Positions 36,320 through 45,324 of a stretch of DNA of 64,000 nt are shown here, one piece after another (position 1 is the first letter of the stretch; each line of letters begins with the position of its first letter). Position numbers and translations under genes: made by a program. The DNA is taken from NCBI RefSeq assembly GCF_017901155.1, contig NZ_CP072800.1, positions 581,283 through 645,282 of the forward strand, written 5' to 3'. Source of the DNA: Candidatus Thiothrix anitrata. GTDB taxonomy: Bacteria; Pseudomonadota; Gammaproteobacteria; Thiotrichales; Thiotrichaceae. Below the pieces are notes generated by a model that saw only the letters and a list, made by a program, of their open reading frames with translations, did no database searches and was not told where the DNA came from.

Positions 36320-37195
36320 ATGACCCCGTTTGCTATTGCAATTTTAGTTTTTATCGGCGTGCTCATTTTTATGGGTGTGAAGATGGTTCCGCAGGGCTAC
36401 TCTTATACGGTCGAGCGTTTCGGACGTTACGTGTATACCTTGCAACCCGGCTTGGGTTTATTAATTCCTGTTATTTATCAGGTAGGCCGTAAGGTCAATA
36501 TGATGGAGCAGGTGCTTGATATTCTGCCGCAACAAGTCATTACCGCTGATAACGCGAACGTTAATATTGACGGCGTGGTGTTTTATCAGGTGTTTGATCC
36601 TGCCAAAGCGTCGTATGAAGTTGCTAACCTGCAACACGCTATCCTGAATTTGATTATGACCAATTTGCGTTCAGTTTGTGGCGGCTTGGAGCTTGATCAC
36701 TTGCTGAGTAAGCGTGATGAAATTGGGGTGCGGGTACTCACCATCGTGGATGAAGCTACCAGTGCATGGGGTGTTAAAGTATTGCGTGTTGAAATCAAGG
36801 ATATTGAGCCACCACAAGAGCTGGTACGTGCAATGAACTTGCAAATGACCGCTGAACGTCAAAAGCGTGCCCAAATCACCGAAGCCGAAGGTAAAAAACA
36901 ATCCCAGATTCTTGAGGCTGAAGGTGCGAAATCGGCAGCGTTCTTGCGTGCTGAAGCGCGTGAACGTGAGGCATTAGCGGAAGCTAAGGCCACACAGATG
37001 GTGTCTCAGGCAGTGGCGCAAGGTGACGTACAGGCATTGAATTATTTCGTTGCACAAAAATACGTGGAAGCATTAGGTAAGTTCGCTGATTCCAATCAAC
37101 AAAAAACCATTTTCATGCCACTGGATACCAGCGGTTTGATGGGGTCGATTGGCAGCATCAATGAATTATGGAAGGCGATGAAGGAGAAAACCTGA
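36320..37195 (+). CDS. SPFH-domain (stomatin/QmcA-like) membrane protein
   Basis: A 291-residue stomatin-like protein of the QmcA/YbbK group. An N-terminal transmembrane helix ('FAIAILVFIGVLIFMGVKM') is followed by the SPFH domain starting 'VPQGYSYTVERFGRYVYTLQPGLGLLIPVIYQV' and a long charged helix 'QMTAERQKRAQITEAEGKKQSQILEAEGAKSAAFLRAEAREREALAEAKA' region that oligomerises. Family members organise membrane microdomains and chaperone proteases. An NfeD gene overlaps its stop by one base, the usual partner. Confidence 0.93.
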   Translation: MTPFAIAILVFIGVLIFMGVKMVPQGYSYTVERFGRYVYTLQPGLGLLIPVIYQVGRKVNMMEQVLDILPQQVITADNANVNIDGVVFYQVFDPAKASYEVANLQHAILNLIMTNLRSVCGGLELDHLLSKRDEIGVRVLTIVDEATSAWGVKVLRVEIKDIEPPQELVRAMNLQMTAERQKRAQITEAEGKKQSQILEAEGAKSAAFLRAEAREREALAEAKATQMVSQAVAQGDVQALNYFVAQKYVEALGKFADSNQQKTIFMPLDTSGLMGSIGSINELWKAMKEKT

Positions 37196-37647
37196 TGGAT
37201 ATACAACACCTTGCCTTTTGGCATTGGCTGGTATTTGGCGTGTTGTTGATGGCATTGGAAGTGCTGGTTCCCGCCATGCTATTGATGTGGTTTGGTTTTG
37301 GTGCGATTGTGACCGGTCTGTTGTTGTGGCTCATTCCTGATATGGAATTGAGTTGGCAGCTGCTGAGTTTTGCTATGGTTTCAGGGGGAAGTGTCTTGGG
37401 CTGGCGTAAATCGCGGTTTCGTGAGGAAAACATTAGCAGCGATTCCCCCGATTTAAACAACCGTTTGCACAGCCACATCGGTAAGGAATACGTGTTAACC
37501 GAGGCCATTATTAACGGGCGCGGCACTATGCGGGTTGGTGACACCGCGTGGCGGGTCACTGGTGCGGATTTGCCTTCGGGAATGCGAGTGCGGGTAACAG
37601 GTGTGGATGGCGTGTTGTTCATCGTGGAAAAAGCGGATTCCGTTTGA
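37195..37647 (+). CDS. NfeD family membrane protein
   Basis: A 150-residue NfeD-like (YbbJ-type) protein: two or three helices in the first 75 residues ('WHWLVFGVLLMALEVLVPAMLLMWFGFGAIVTGLLLWLI'), then an OB-fold domain ('NNRLHSHIGKEYVLTEAIINGRGTMRVGDTAWRV'). The ATG at 37195 overlaps the SPFH stop (TGATG), with GAAGGAG upstream; this decides against a start 9 codons earlier. NfeD proteins pair with SPFH proteins. Confidence 0.92.
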   Translation: MDIQHLAFWHWLVFGVLLMALEVLVPAMLLMWFGFGAIVTGLLLWLIPDMELSWQLLSFAMVSGGSVLGWRKSRFREENISSDSPDLNNRLHSHIGKEYVLTEAIINGRGTMRVGDTAWRVTGADLPSGMRVRVTGVDGVLFIVEKADSV

Positions 37648-37738
37648 ACCTGTTAACCTTACGTTGCTGCATGACCGATTCGTATCAGCTATGGTAGACT
37701 GCTTGGCATTTTTCAAGACTTAACGACGAGAGTTTGAC

Positions 37739-38488
37739 ATGGCCGGTCATAGTAAATGGGCAAACATTAAGCACCAAAAAGCCGCAGTGGATAAGAAGCG
37801 CGGTAAAATCTGGACGAAAATAATCCGTGAAATCACGGTGGCTGCACGCGAAGGTAAAACGTCTGACCCCAATGCGCACCCACGTTTGCGTTTAGCGGTG
37901 GACAAAGCCTTGGGCGCGAACATGCCGAAAGACACCATTGAGAAAGCGTGCAAGCGCGGCTCTGGTGAAACTAGCATGGAAAACTATTCTGAAGTGCGTT
38001 ACGAAGGCTACGGCCCCGGTGGTATTGCGGTGATTGTGGAAACCATGACCGACAACGTGAACCGCACCGTGGGTGAAGTGCGTCATGCTTTAACCAAGCA
38101 CGGCGGTAATTTGGGTACGAGTGGTTCAGTTGCCTTCCAGTTTAAGAAAATCGGCGTGATGAACTTTGCCCCCGGTTTAGACGAAGAAAAGCTGATGGAA
38201 GCGGCTCTCGAAGCCGGTGCAGAAGATATTCAGATGGACGACGACGGTTCTGCTGAAATCATTACCGCGCCGGAAGATTTTGCTGGCGTAAAAGCTGCGA
38301 TGATTGCGGCAGGTTTTACCCCCGATCACGATGAAGTCACGATGCGTGCGGAAAACCACACCGCAGTAGAAGGTGACATTGCGGCTAAATTGCTGAAAAT
38401 GATCGACATGCTCGAAGACCTCGATGATGTGCAGGAAGTTTTCACCAACGCCGATTTCAGTGATGAATCGTTGGCAGTACATGTTTAA
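37739..38488 (+). CDS. yebC: YebC/PmpR-family protein
   Basis: A 249-residue cytoplasmic protein. The strongly conserved start [20 protein letters not shown], '[19 protein letters not shown]' and '[19 protein letters not shown]' define the family. YebC was described as a transcriptional regulator and, more recently, as a ribosome-associated factor that helps translation of difficult (Pro-rich) sequences. That is interesting here because this genome segment encodes several Ala-Pro-rich proteins. ruvC follows with no gap, the common gammaproteobacterial arrangement. Confidence 0.96.
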   Translation: MAGHSKWANIKHQKAAVDKKRGKIWTKIIREITVAAREGKTSDPNAHPRLRLAVDKALGANMPKDTIEKACKRGSGETSMENYSEVRYEGYGPGGIAVIVETMTDNVNRTVGEVRHALTKHGGNLGTSGSVAFQFKKIGVMNFAPGLDEEKLMEAALEAGAEDIQMDDDGSAEIITAPEDFAGVKAAMIAAGFTPDHDEVTMRAENHTAVEGDIAAKLLKMIDMLEDLDDVQEVFTNADFSDESLAVHV

Positions 38489-38986
38489 GTGACATTACGG
38501 CGCATCCTTGGTATTGACCCCGGTTCCCGCCAGACGGGGATTGGGTTAATCGAAACCGACGGGCAACGCACTCAACATATCTTTAGCACCTGTTTGCGTT
38601 TGGGCGATGGCGCATTGCCGGAACGTTTAGGGGTGATTTTCACCGAAATCGTCACGGTCATCCGCACTTACCAGCCGGATGAAATGGCGATTGAAAATGT
38701 CTTTGTATCAAACAATGCTGCGTCAGCGTTAAAACTGGGGCAGGCTCGCGGCGCGGCGATTTGCGCGGGAATTACTTCTGGGTTGCCGGTGGCGGAATAC
38801 AGTGCCAAAGAAGTGAAGCTGGCAACCGTTGGTAAAGGTGGCGCGGATAAGGCGCAAGTGCAACACATGGTGAAAGTTTTGCTGGGGTTGCAAGGGTGTT
38901 TGCAAGCCGATGCCGCAGACGCATTGGCTATCGCGCTGTGTCATGTGCATACCAGTCATTTACAACGGCGTATTAACAACGTTTAA
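38489..38986 (+). CDS. ruvC: Holliday junction resolvase RuvC
   Basis: A 165-residue endonuclease that cuts Holliday junctions. Acidic active-site residues: Asp in ILGIDPGSRQTG, Glu in MAIENVF, and the Asp pair of the 'LQADAADALAIALCH' helix. The start is GTG at 38489, directly after the yebC TAA. ruvA and ruvB do not follow. Confidence 0.95.
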   Translation: MTLRRILGIDPGSRQTGIGLIETDGQRTQHIFSTCLRLGDGALPERLGVIFTEIVTVIRTYQPDEMAIENVFVSNNAASALKLGQARGAAICAGITSGLPVAEYSAKEVKLATVGKGGADKAQVQHMVKVLLGLQGCLQADAADALAIALCHVHTSHLQRRINNV

Positions 38987-39039
38987 AAGGCCAAACCGCT
39001 AAGCGGATTGACCAGTTAGCCCCTTTAGCCCCGTTATTT

Positions 39040-39477
39040 TTAACGGTGTGTGCGTACTGGCATTGGTGCAATAACTACATGTGGTTGCGGTGCGCGGTTG
39101 TTGTTATAGCTGCGATGATCGCGATTGTTGCGATGGTCACGGCTTGCCACGTCGCGGTTATTGGATAATCGGTAAATGCTGCGCTTGAGTTGGCTTTCTT
39201 TGCGTTCTAAGTTGGCGCGTTCACGTGCGGTAATGCGGTTATCTTTTTTGGCAAGATGTACTGCATTGACTAAGCTGCGTAGGCCAGTGCGCAAGGTCTT
39301 TTCTTCGGCACGAGTCAAGTCACCACTACGCACACCACGATCAATGTTGCGATCTAATTGAACCGTATTTATCCCGGAAAAACCACCGTGACGGTGCGTC
39401 GGTTCTGCCATCGCACTACCGGACGCGAACAAGAGGCCAGCCAGTAAAGTGCCGGAAATCAGGGTGAAAGTTTTCAT
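39040..39477 (-). CDS. periplasmic basic protein of unknown function
   Basis: A 145-residue protein. The signal peptide 'KTFTLISGTLLAGLLFASGSAMA' is clear. The mature part has a helical region ('IDRGVRSGDLTRAEEKTLRTGLRSLVNAVHLAKKDNRITARERANLERKESQLKR') then an Asn/Arg/His-rich tail with HRNNRDHRSYNNNR. The helical part, with Asp-rich turns, resembles EF-hand-like repeats of small periplasmic proteins, but I would not assign it. ATG 39477 is preceded by AAGGAG at 7 bases; the frame extends 33 codons upstream without support. Confidence 0.75.
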   Translation of the reverse strand: MKTFTLISGTLLAGLLFASGSAMAEPTHRHGGFSGINTVQLDRNIDRGVRSGDLTRAEEKTLRTGLRSLVNAVHLAKKDNRITARERANLERKESQLKRSIYRLSNNRDVASRDHRNNRDHRSYNNNRAPQPHVVIAPMPVRTHR

Positions 39478-39643
39478 AATCGTACTCCTTGATATTGGTT
39501 TCATGTGTTGGTTTGCCGTTTCGACAGGAACAAGGATACGTGTCAATTCCGCAAAAAATACGTGCAGATTGTGCAAATAACGTGGAACCCGCCTGCCCTG
39601 ATTGCGTTATCATGGGGCATTATTGCTATAACTTGATGCGTGT

Positions 39644-40306
39644 ATGAAACAGATAATGACCGTTTGTTGTTTGGCACTGGCTCTGGGTTTGAGTGGGTGC
39701 GAGCCTTCTTCCAGCGTACCGGTTGAAAATTTACCTTGGCAAATTACCTTGTCACCTGCTGGCAATCCGCAGGTATTTCAGGTGGAACTGGGTAAATCCA
39801 CCCTCAAAGACCTGATGCTAAATGTGCGTAGTTTCCCTGAAATGGCGGTGTTTGCGCATGAAAGTGGCAAGCGGCGTTTGGAGGCTTACTTTGGAACACA
39901 ACGCTTGGGAATGTTCGAGGCAAAATTGCTGGCGGAAATGCAGGTGGATGAAGCCACCCTAACCGCACTACAAACTAATGCTACCAAGCGCGAAGGCATG
40001 GCAAGCGGGTATTGGAAACACGTTCTGGCCGAAGAGGATTTGACGGTGGTCAATGCATCGTTGATCAATCGCTTGGTGTATATTCCGAGCATTAATTACG
40101 ATGCGGAAATTATCACGCAACGTTTTGGGACTCCGACGGAGCGTTTACCCTCCAATGATGTAAATGTGGAATATTGGTTTTACGCCGATAAAGGCTTGGC
40201 AATCGCGCTGAATACGAAGGGCAGCGAAGTGTTGTATTACGTGCCTATCGCAGGTTTTGCTGCGTTGAAACAGGAATTGCTGGAGGCAAAACCAAAAAAT
40301 GACTGA
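39644..40306 (+). CDS. lipoprotein of unknown function
   Basis: A 220-residue lipoprotein with lipobox LSGC (Cys19). The body is a mixed alpha/beta domain with 'DLMLNVRSFPEMAVFAHESGKRRLEAYFG' and 'RLVYIPSINYDAEIITQRFGTPTERL' and 'YWFYADKGLAIALNTKGSEVLYYV'. The last segments recall periplasmic proteins with an OmpA/BamE-like 'FG.P' turn, but I do not recognise the family. Its 3' end overlaps ycgN by 8 bp, so the two are likely cotranscribed. Confidence 0.75.
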   Translation: MKQIMTVCCLALALGLSGCEPSSSVPVENLPWQITLSPAGNPQVFQVELGKSTLKDLMLNVRSFPEMAVFAHESGKRRLEAYFGTQRLGMFEAKLLAEMQVDEATLTALQTNATKREGMASGYWKHVLAEEDLTVVNASLINRLVYIPSINYDAEIITQRFGTPTERLPSNDVNVEYWFYADKGLAIALNTKGSEVLYYVPIAGFAALKQELLEAKPKND

Positions 40307-40760
40307 TGCTAAATTACCTTGGTGGCAGCAAAAACCGTTGGCAGAAATGAACGAAGCGGAATGGGAAAGCCTGTGTGACCATTGCGCCAAATGCTGTTTG
40401 ATTAAACTCGAAGACGAGGAAGACAGCACGGTTTATTATACCGATGTGGCGTGTGATTTACTCGATGGCACGACTTGTCAGTGCAAGGATTACGCGAATC
40501 GTGAAACTTTAGTGCCGGAATGCTTGCGCTTGACCCCGGATAATCTCGAAGAGCTTTACTGGATGCCACCAAGTTGCGCATACCGCTTATTGTACGAGGG
40601 TAAAAATTTACCGTCGTGGCATCATCTGGTGTCGGGCGACAAGGCGAGTATTCATCGCATGAAGCAATCGGTAGTGGGGCGTTTTACCTATGCCTCACAA
40701 GTTAATGAAGAAGATTGGGAAGATCGGGTCGTTTCATGGCCGTTGAAGCGCAAAATGTAA
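40299..40760 (+). CDS. ycgN: YcgN-family cysteine-cluster protein (UPF0260)
   Basis: A 153-residue protein with the zinc/iron-chelating Cys cluster of the CxxCxxCC type: 'LCDHCAKCCLIKLED' and then 'CDLLDGTTCQCKDYANRETLVPECLRL', 'WMPPSCAYRLL'. Family function is not established. Overlaps the upstream lipoprotein gene and the downstream hslR gene (25 bp). Confidence 0.92.
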   Translation: MTDAKLPWWQQKPLAEMNEAEWESLCDHCAKCCLIKLEDEEDSTVYYTDVACDLLDGTTCQCKDYANRETLVPECLRLTPDNLEELYWMPPSCAYRLLYEGKNLPSWHHLVSGDKASIHRMKQSVVGRFTYASQVNEEDWEDRVVSWPLKRKM

Positions 40761-41128
40761 GCCAACGTATCGACAAATGGTTGTGGGCAGCACGGTTTTT
40801 TAAAACGCGCCCACTGGCAGTGGAGGCGATTAACGGCGGGCACGTTCATGTCAATGATGAGCGAGTAAAACCGGGGCGGAATGTGCGTCCGGGTGACAAA
40901 ATCCGTATTACCAAAGGCTTTGAAACCTGGATCGTTACCGTGGAGGCTCTCAATGAATACCGTCGCCCAGCATCAGAGGCGCGGTTGTTGTACAGCGAAT
41001 CCGCGCATCATCAGCAACAACGCGAAGCGGTGATTGAAGAACGGCGTTTACACGGGGTTAATATCAAAGTGCATAAACCGGATAAACGTCAACGTCGCCT
41101 GATTGATCAGTTTAAACAGTCTTGGTAA
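40736..41128 (+). CDS. hslR: heat-shock protein 15 (S4 domain) HslR
   Basis: A 130-residue S4-domain protein that binds stalled 50S subunits carrying nascent chains. 'QRIDKWLWAARFFKTRPLAVEAINGGHVHVNDERVKPGRNVRPGDKIRI' is the S4 motif; a basic tail 'NIKVHKPDKRQRRLIDQFKQ' follows. I start at ATG 40736, the first Met directly before the S4 region, overlapping ycgN. Confidence 0.9.
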   Translation: MAVEAQNVSQRIDKWLWAARFFKTRPLAVEAINGGHVHVNDERVKPGRNVRPGDKIRITKGFETWIVTVEALNEYRRPASEARLLYSESAHHQQQREAVIEERRLHGVNIKVHKPDKRQRRLIDQFKQSW

Positions 41129-41149
41129 ATACATTCAAGGATGGGTTGT

Positions 41150-43570
41150 ATGTCAGTGTTTCGCCCGTTAAAAGCGTTGTTTTTCTTGGTATTGGTGCTG
41201 GTCGCCGCTATTGCCGTTTTTGTTCTCACCTTTGATGCGAACCGCTACAAGCCAGACTTAGCCGCTTTGGTCAAGGCTAAAACCGGGCGTGACTTGAGCA
41301 TTAACGGTGATATTCAGTTGTCGCTTTACCCCAATTTAGCATTGCGTTTGCAGCAGGTGAGTCTGGGCAATGCTGCCGGATTCAGTGGGGAAGCCTTTGC
41401 AAAAGCCGAACAAGCGCGAGTATCGGTGCAAGTGTTGCCCTTGTTGCAACAGCAATTACGGGTGAATGAAGTGACGTTGCAAGGCATGACATTGCACTTA
41501 CAGCGTAATAAAGCAGGCAATACCAACTGGGCGGATCTATTGCCGGGTAATGCGCAGCAATCGGATGATCCGGTGGGTCAGGTGATTGCACGGTTATTGG
41601 GCAATTTCATGGTGGCGGGCATCAGCGTTAACGATTCCACTATCCAGTGGCATGATGCGCAAAGCGGGCAAACCTTAAGTCTCGCACCGCTGAATTTACA
41701 AACAGGTGCATTACGCCCCGGCAAGCCTGTGGCGATTCGCTTTGCAACACACCTCCAGCAAAACACTCCGTTACTGGATGCAACGCTGGAAGGCACAACC
41801 ACCGCACAACTGGCGGAAAATCAGCAGGATTTCAGCCTCACCGCGCTGCAATTACAAGCGCAATTGCGACATAAACCAGCACAAGGGGACACCTTGGGGC
41901 TGACTCTCAGTGCGGCGGTTGACGGCAATTTGCAAACTAAGGCTCTCGCATTCAATGGGTTAGTGGCGCACGTCGACTTAAGCAGTAAAGCGCAGGGCAA
42001 GTTGCAAGCCGATGTCAAAGGAACGTTACGGGGGGAAACCGCCGCGCAGCAGTATTTTATGCCCGATCTACAAGCACAGGTGCAATTGCCACAAGGCAAG
42101 GTGCAACTCAGCGGGCGGTTACAGGCTAATCTTGCGCAGGAAACACTCAGTATCGCCGGGCTGCGCTTACAGGCTGGGTTAAATCATCCGCAAGCGGGGC
42201 AAGTGGACTCGAATCTTACCGCCGATATGCATTGGGACATGGCGAGTCAATTAATCAAACTTGACGCAATGCAAGCGCACGCCAGAACCCAAGGTGGTCA
42301 AGCACCGCTGCAAACCGCCGATGTACAAGCCAGTGGCAGTACCCGCTTGCAATTAGCGCAACAGCAATTGACGGTGGGTGGCTTAAAGTTCACCACCCAA
42401 TTACAAGGTGACGGCATTCCCGGCGGGCAGTTGCGGCAGCAAGGTCAAGGCGAGGTCAATCTCAATTGGGGTACGGGCAAAGGCAAGCTGGAGCTGTTTC
42501 AAACCCAGTTAACCCTGATGGGGCAACAATTAAACGGTAAATTGCTGCTACGTGACCCGTTGGCAGCGTTGGCGATGGATGGCGAATTCAAGGCCGATAC
42601 CCTGAATTACCCGCCGTTTCAGTTGCAAAAAGCTACCTTGGGAGTGCAAATGGCGAACGGCGTGTTGACCTTGGCTCCGCAGGGAACCTTGTTCAAGGGT
42701 GCGTATCAGGGAACGATTAAACTCAATACCCAACAAACGCCTGTCAGCTTACAGATGACCCATAAAACCAGCGGATTGCGTACCGAAGAGCTGTTTTTTG
42801 CCCTGAATAACGATAAAACCATTACCGGCGCACTGAATTTGACCGCCAATCTCAGTTCTGTTGCCGGGGACGCGCTCGCGTTTAAGCAAAACCTCAACGG
42901 TACGCTGGATGTGGCGTTGAAAGACGGCACAATCCGCGATTCCAACCTTGCGCAAAAAACCCAGCAGGTAGTGAAGCTGTTTGAAAAAGAACGTACCAAC
43001 GAGGCGGGGGCAAAAGAAGTGGCATTCACCACGTTGGGCGGTCAATGGCAGGTGCAGCGCGGTGTTTTTCACACCGATGAAAACGTGTTGCTGGCTCCGC
43101 ACTTTCAGATCAAAGGCAGCGGTGATGTCAATGTGGTGAATGAATCGCTGGATGTGAAATTACGCATCAGTGAAAAACCCAAGGCGGATCAACCCGAAGG
43201 TTTATTCGCACCGTTGCGGGTACATGGGGCGTGGAGCAATCTCAGTTACGCTTTGGAACTGGATATTTTATTGAAAGCGTTAGCGCAGCGTGAACTCGAC
43301 AAGGAAAAAGCCAAGCTAACCGAAAAACTGGAAGCGGAAAAACAAAAGCAACTGGACGCACTCAAAGCCAAAGCCGACGCAGAGAAAGCCAAGCTGGAAC
43401 AACGCCTGACTGATGAAAAAGCCAAACTGGAACAGCGTTTGCAAGACAAAGTGCAGCAGCATTTAGGCACTGGTAGCAGTACGACTGACCCGAATGCACC
43501 CAGCGTGGAAGAGCAATTGAAGCAGAAAGTTGAAGATGAGCTAAAGCAAAAGCTTAAAGGTTTGTTTTAA
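41150..43570 (+). CDS. AsmA-family envelope protein
   Basis: About 806 residues. One N-terminal transmembrane helix ('PLKALFFLVLVLVAAIAVFVLTF'), then the AsmA domain, 'RYKPDLAALVKAKTGRDLSINGDIQLSLYPNLALRLQQVSLGN', long beta-rich repeats, and AsmA-2-like 'GTLDVALKDGTIRDSNLAQK'. The last 80 residues are a charged coiled coil of repeated 'KAKLEQRL' units, unusual for the family. AsmA-like proteins bridge inner and outer membranes and are tied to phospholipid or outer-membrane protein transport. Start ATG 41150 has AAGGA 8 bases before it; ATG 41141 also is possible. Confidence 0.88.
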   Translation: MSVFRPLKALFFLVLVLVAAIAVFVLTFDANRYKPDLAALVKAKTGRDLSINGDIQLSLYPNLALRLQQVSLGNAAGFSGEAFAKAEQARVSVQVLPLLQQQLRVNEVTLQGMTLHLQRNKAGNTNWADLLPGNAQQSDDPVGQVIARLLGNFMVAGISVNDSTIQWHDAQSGQTLSLAPLNLQTGALRPGKPVAIRFATHLQQNTPLLDATLEGTTTAQLAENQQDFSLTALQLQAQLRHKPAQGDTLGLTLSAAVDGNLQTKALAFNGLVAHVDLSSKAQGKLQADVKGTLRGETAAQQYFMPDLQAQVQLPQGKVQLSGRLQANLAQETLSIAGLRLQAGLNHPQAGQVDSNLTADMHWDMASQLIKLDAMQAHARTQGGQAPLQTADVQASGSTRLQLAQQQLTVGGLKFTTQLQGDGIPGGQLRQQGQGEVNLNWGTGKGKLELFQTQLTLMGQQLNGKLLLRDPLAALAMDGEFKADTLNYPPFQLQKATLGVQMANGVLTLAPQGTLFKGAYQGTIKLNTQQTPVSLQMTHKTSGLRTEELFFALNNDKTITGALNLTANLSSVAGDALAFKQNLNGTLDVALKDGTIRDSNLAQKTQQVVKLFEKERTNEAGAKEVAFTTLGGQWQVQRGVFHTDENVLLAPHFQIKGSGDVNVVNESLDVKLRISEKPKADQPEGLFAPLRVHGAWSNLSYALELDILLKALAQRELDKEKAKLTEKLEAEKQKQLDALKAKADAEKAKLEQRLTDEKAKLEQRLQDKVQQHLGTGSSTTDPNAPSVEEQLKQKVEDELKQKLKGLF

Positions 43571-43573
43571 GCA

Positions 43574-43595
43574 GGGGCAGTAAAGACACTGCCCC
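43574..43595. terminator. bidirectional terminator hairpin between asmA-like and prk
   Basis: GGGGCAGT (43574-43581) and ACTGCCCC (43588-43595) form a perfect 8-bp GC-rich stem with 6-base loop AAAGAC, 3 bp past the AsmA stop and 12 bp past the convergent prk stop. No long T-run on either side. Confidence 0.6.
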
Positions 43596-43607
43596 GACCA
43601 GCAGAAC

Positions 43608-44525
43608 TTACGCGTTGTTACGGCGTTCGATCATGTCGTGAATGATAGGGTTCAGGATTAATTCCATCGCCAGTACCATTTTACCACCGGGAACCACGAT
43701 ACTGTTGCGACGTGACATGAAGGAGTCATGGATCATCGACAACAGGAACGGGAAGTCCACATTAAACGCTTTCGGATCAGCGAAACGGATAATCACGAAG
43801 CTCTCATCAGCCGTTGGAATGTCACGCGCGATAAACGGGTTAGACGTATCCACGGTCGGCACGCGCTGGAAGTTGATGTGCGTGCGTGAGAATTGCGGGG
43901 TAATGTGGTTAATGTAGTCCGGCATCCGACGCATAATGGTGTCGACGGTTGCTTCCGGTGAATAGCCGCGTTCCGCATGGTCACGTGAAATCTTTTGAAT
44001 CCACTCCAAGTTAACGCTAGGCACAACGCCGATACCCAAATCCACGTACTTGGCTACGTCGTAACCGCCGTATTTTTTGTCGTCAGTAGCGTCTTTTACC
44101 AAACCGTGCAAACCTTCATAGAACAGGATGTCGGTGTTGGCTTCGGTATCTTCCCACGGGGTAAATTCACCTGAGCCGGATGCACAAGTTACGCCCAACG
44201 CTGCTAAACGCTGTTGGTGATGTACGGCTTCCGCGTCATTGTGGAGGTAATAACGCTTTTTACCGCTGCCGGTTTCGCCGTAGCTTTTGAATAATGCTTC
44301 TAACGCATGGAAATCGTTGGCTTGTGGGCCAAAGTGACTGAAATCTGCTTCAACGGCTGAGCGTTGTTTGAACTCAGCACGCGTAACGCTGTGAAAACTA
44401 TCGCCCTCTACCACGGCCGCGATAATTTTCTCACGGAAGAAAATATGCTCAAACGCACGTTTAACAAACGTAGTTCCAGCACCGGAAGAGCCTGTTACTG
44501 CAATAACCGGGTGTTTCTTTGACAT
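43608..44525 (-). CDS. prk: phosphoribulokinase (Calvin cycle)
   Basis: A 305-residue enzyme that phosphorylates ribulose-5-phosphate with ATP to ribulose-1,5-bisphosphate, the acceptor for RuBisCO. P-loop GSSGAGTT (12-19), 'VVEGDSFHSVTRAEF' and the acidic 'FYEGLHGLV' motif are present. Size and sequence fit the proteobacterial type I octameric class. Its presence shows autotrophic capability. RuBisCO genes are not in the window. Convergent with the AsmA gene; no other cbb gene adjoins. Confidence 0.95.
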   Translation of the reverse strand: MSKKHPVIAVTGSSGAGTTFVKRAFEHIFFREKIIAAVVEGDSFHSVTRAEFKQRSAVEADFSHFGPQANDFHALEALFKSYGETGSGKKRYYLHNDAEAVHHQQRLAALGVTCASGSGEFTPWEDTEANTDILFYEGLHGLVKDATDDKKYGGYDVAKYVDLGIGVVPSVNLEWIQKISRDHAERGYSPEATVDTIMRRMPDYINHITPQFSRTHINFQRVPTVDTSNPFIARDIPTADESFVIIRFADPKAFNVDFPFLLSMIHDSFMSRRNSIVVPGGKMVLAMELILNPIIHDMIERRNNA

Positions 44526-44703
44526 TCGTCGTTCTCCTCATTAAATCTGTGATTGCGCAATCCCGCCCCATTCTAACCAAACCTGACAGCTTCCTAATAT
44601 ATGCCTTTTGATAGGTATGATCCGGTTGCGTTAGGGCTAACGAGAATTTCCCCCGCAAATGCGTTAGGATCACCCTTATTTTTTATTGAGGAGAGCAGAC
44701 GGC

Positions 44704-45300
44704 ATGGTCGATTACCATCGCGCCGCGCTTGGGATTACGCTGGGGGGGGTCATGACCATTGGCTTAGTGGCATGCAAGCCAGCACAGGAAAACAATCAGT
44801 CAACCGTTGCCGCACCCAGTACCGCAGCGGTCACTTGCCCATCACACCAGTGGGTCAAGTCAAGTAGTGGGATTGAAATCAATTACGACCATATTTTTTG
44901 CGGTGAATTGAACAAAAAGGGACGGGTAGTTGGTTTCCATTCACGCCCGCAAGGCTATGACCCGCAAACGGTAGCTAATCTGCGTATCACCCAAAAGCCC
45001 AATAAGCAGGGGATTTATTCTGGGCAATGGGAGTGGGGCGGCAACAAGAGCGGGAACAAATTTTCTACTTTTTTTCCTGATCATTGCACGCCTGAGCAAG
45101 TGATCAATACCATTGGTTATGCAGCTAATAATCAACGAGACTGCCCGAAAAGTGCGCCTAATTGGGCATGGTGCGGGGCTAATGCTCCCAAACAGGATCA
45201 ATCGGATGCTTATTGCCGCAGTGTTGACGGTACGCCCTACTTGATTGCAGGCGCATTGTCGTCCCGTGGCGGTGTCAACACCGCGTTTCCCCTACGTTAA
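44704..45300 (+). CDS. EndoU-fold nuclease-like lipoprotein
   Basis: About 198 residues. A short signal peptide with lipobox LVAC (Cys24). The domain has 'YDHIFCGELNKKGRVVGFHSRP' with His63 and His79, the two-histidine pattern of the EndoU ribonuclease superfamily (the metazoan XendoU motif is close: EHVFVGE...GFHNW), then 'LRITQKPNKQGIYSGQWEW' and, near the end, 'GTPYLIAGALSSRGGVNTAFPLR'. EndoU enzymes cut RNA after U or act on polyU; bacterial forms occur in contact-dependent toxins. Start ATG 44704 follows GAGGAGAG; the alternative start 6 codons earlier has no site. An acidic small gene follows 24 bp downstream. Confidence 0.72.
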   Translation: MVDYHRAALGITLGGVMTIGLVACKPAQENNQSTVAAPSTAAVTCPSHQWVKSSSGIEINYDHIFCGELNKKGRVVGFHSRPQGYDPQTVANLRITQKPNKQGIYSGQWEWGGNKSGNKFSTFFPDHCTPEQVINTIGYAANNQRDCPKSAPNWAWCGANAPKQDQSDAYCRSVDGTPYLIAGALSSRGGVNTAFPLR

Positions 45301-45324
45301 CCCGCTGCTTGAGGAATAAGACCG

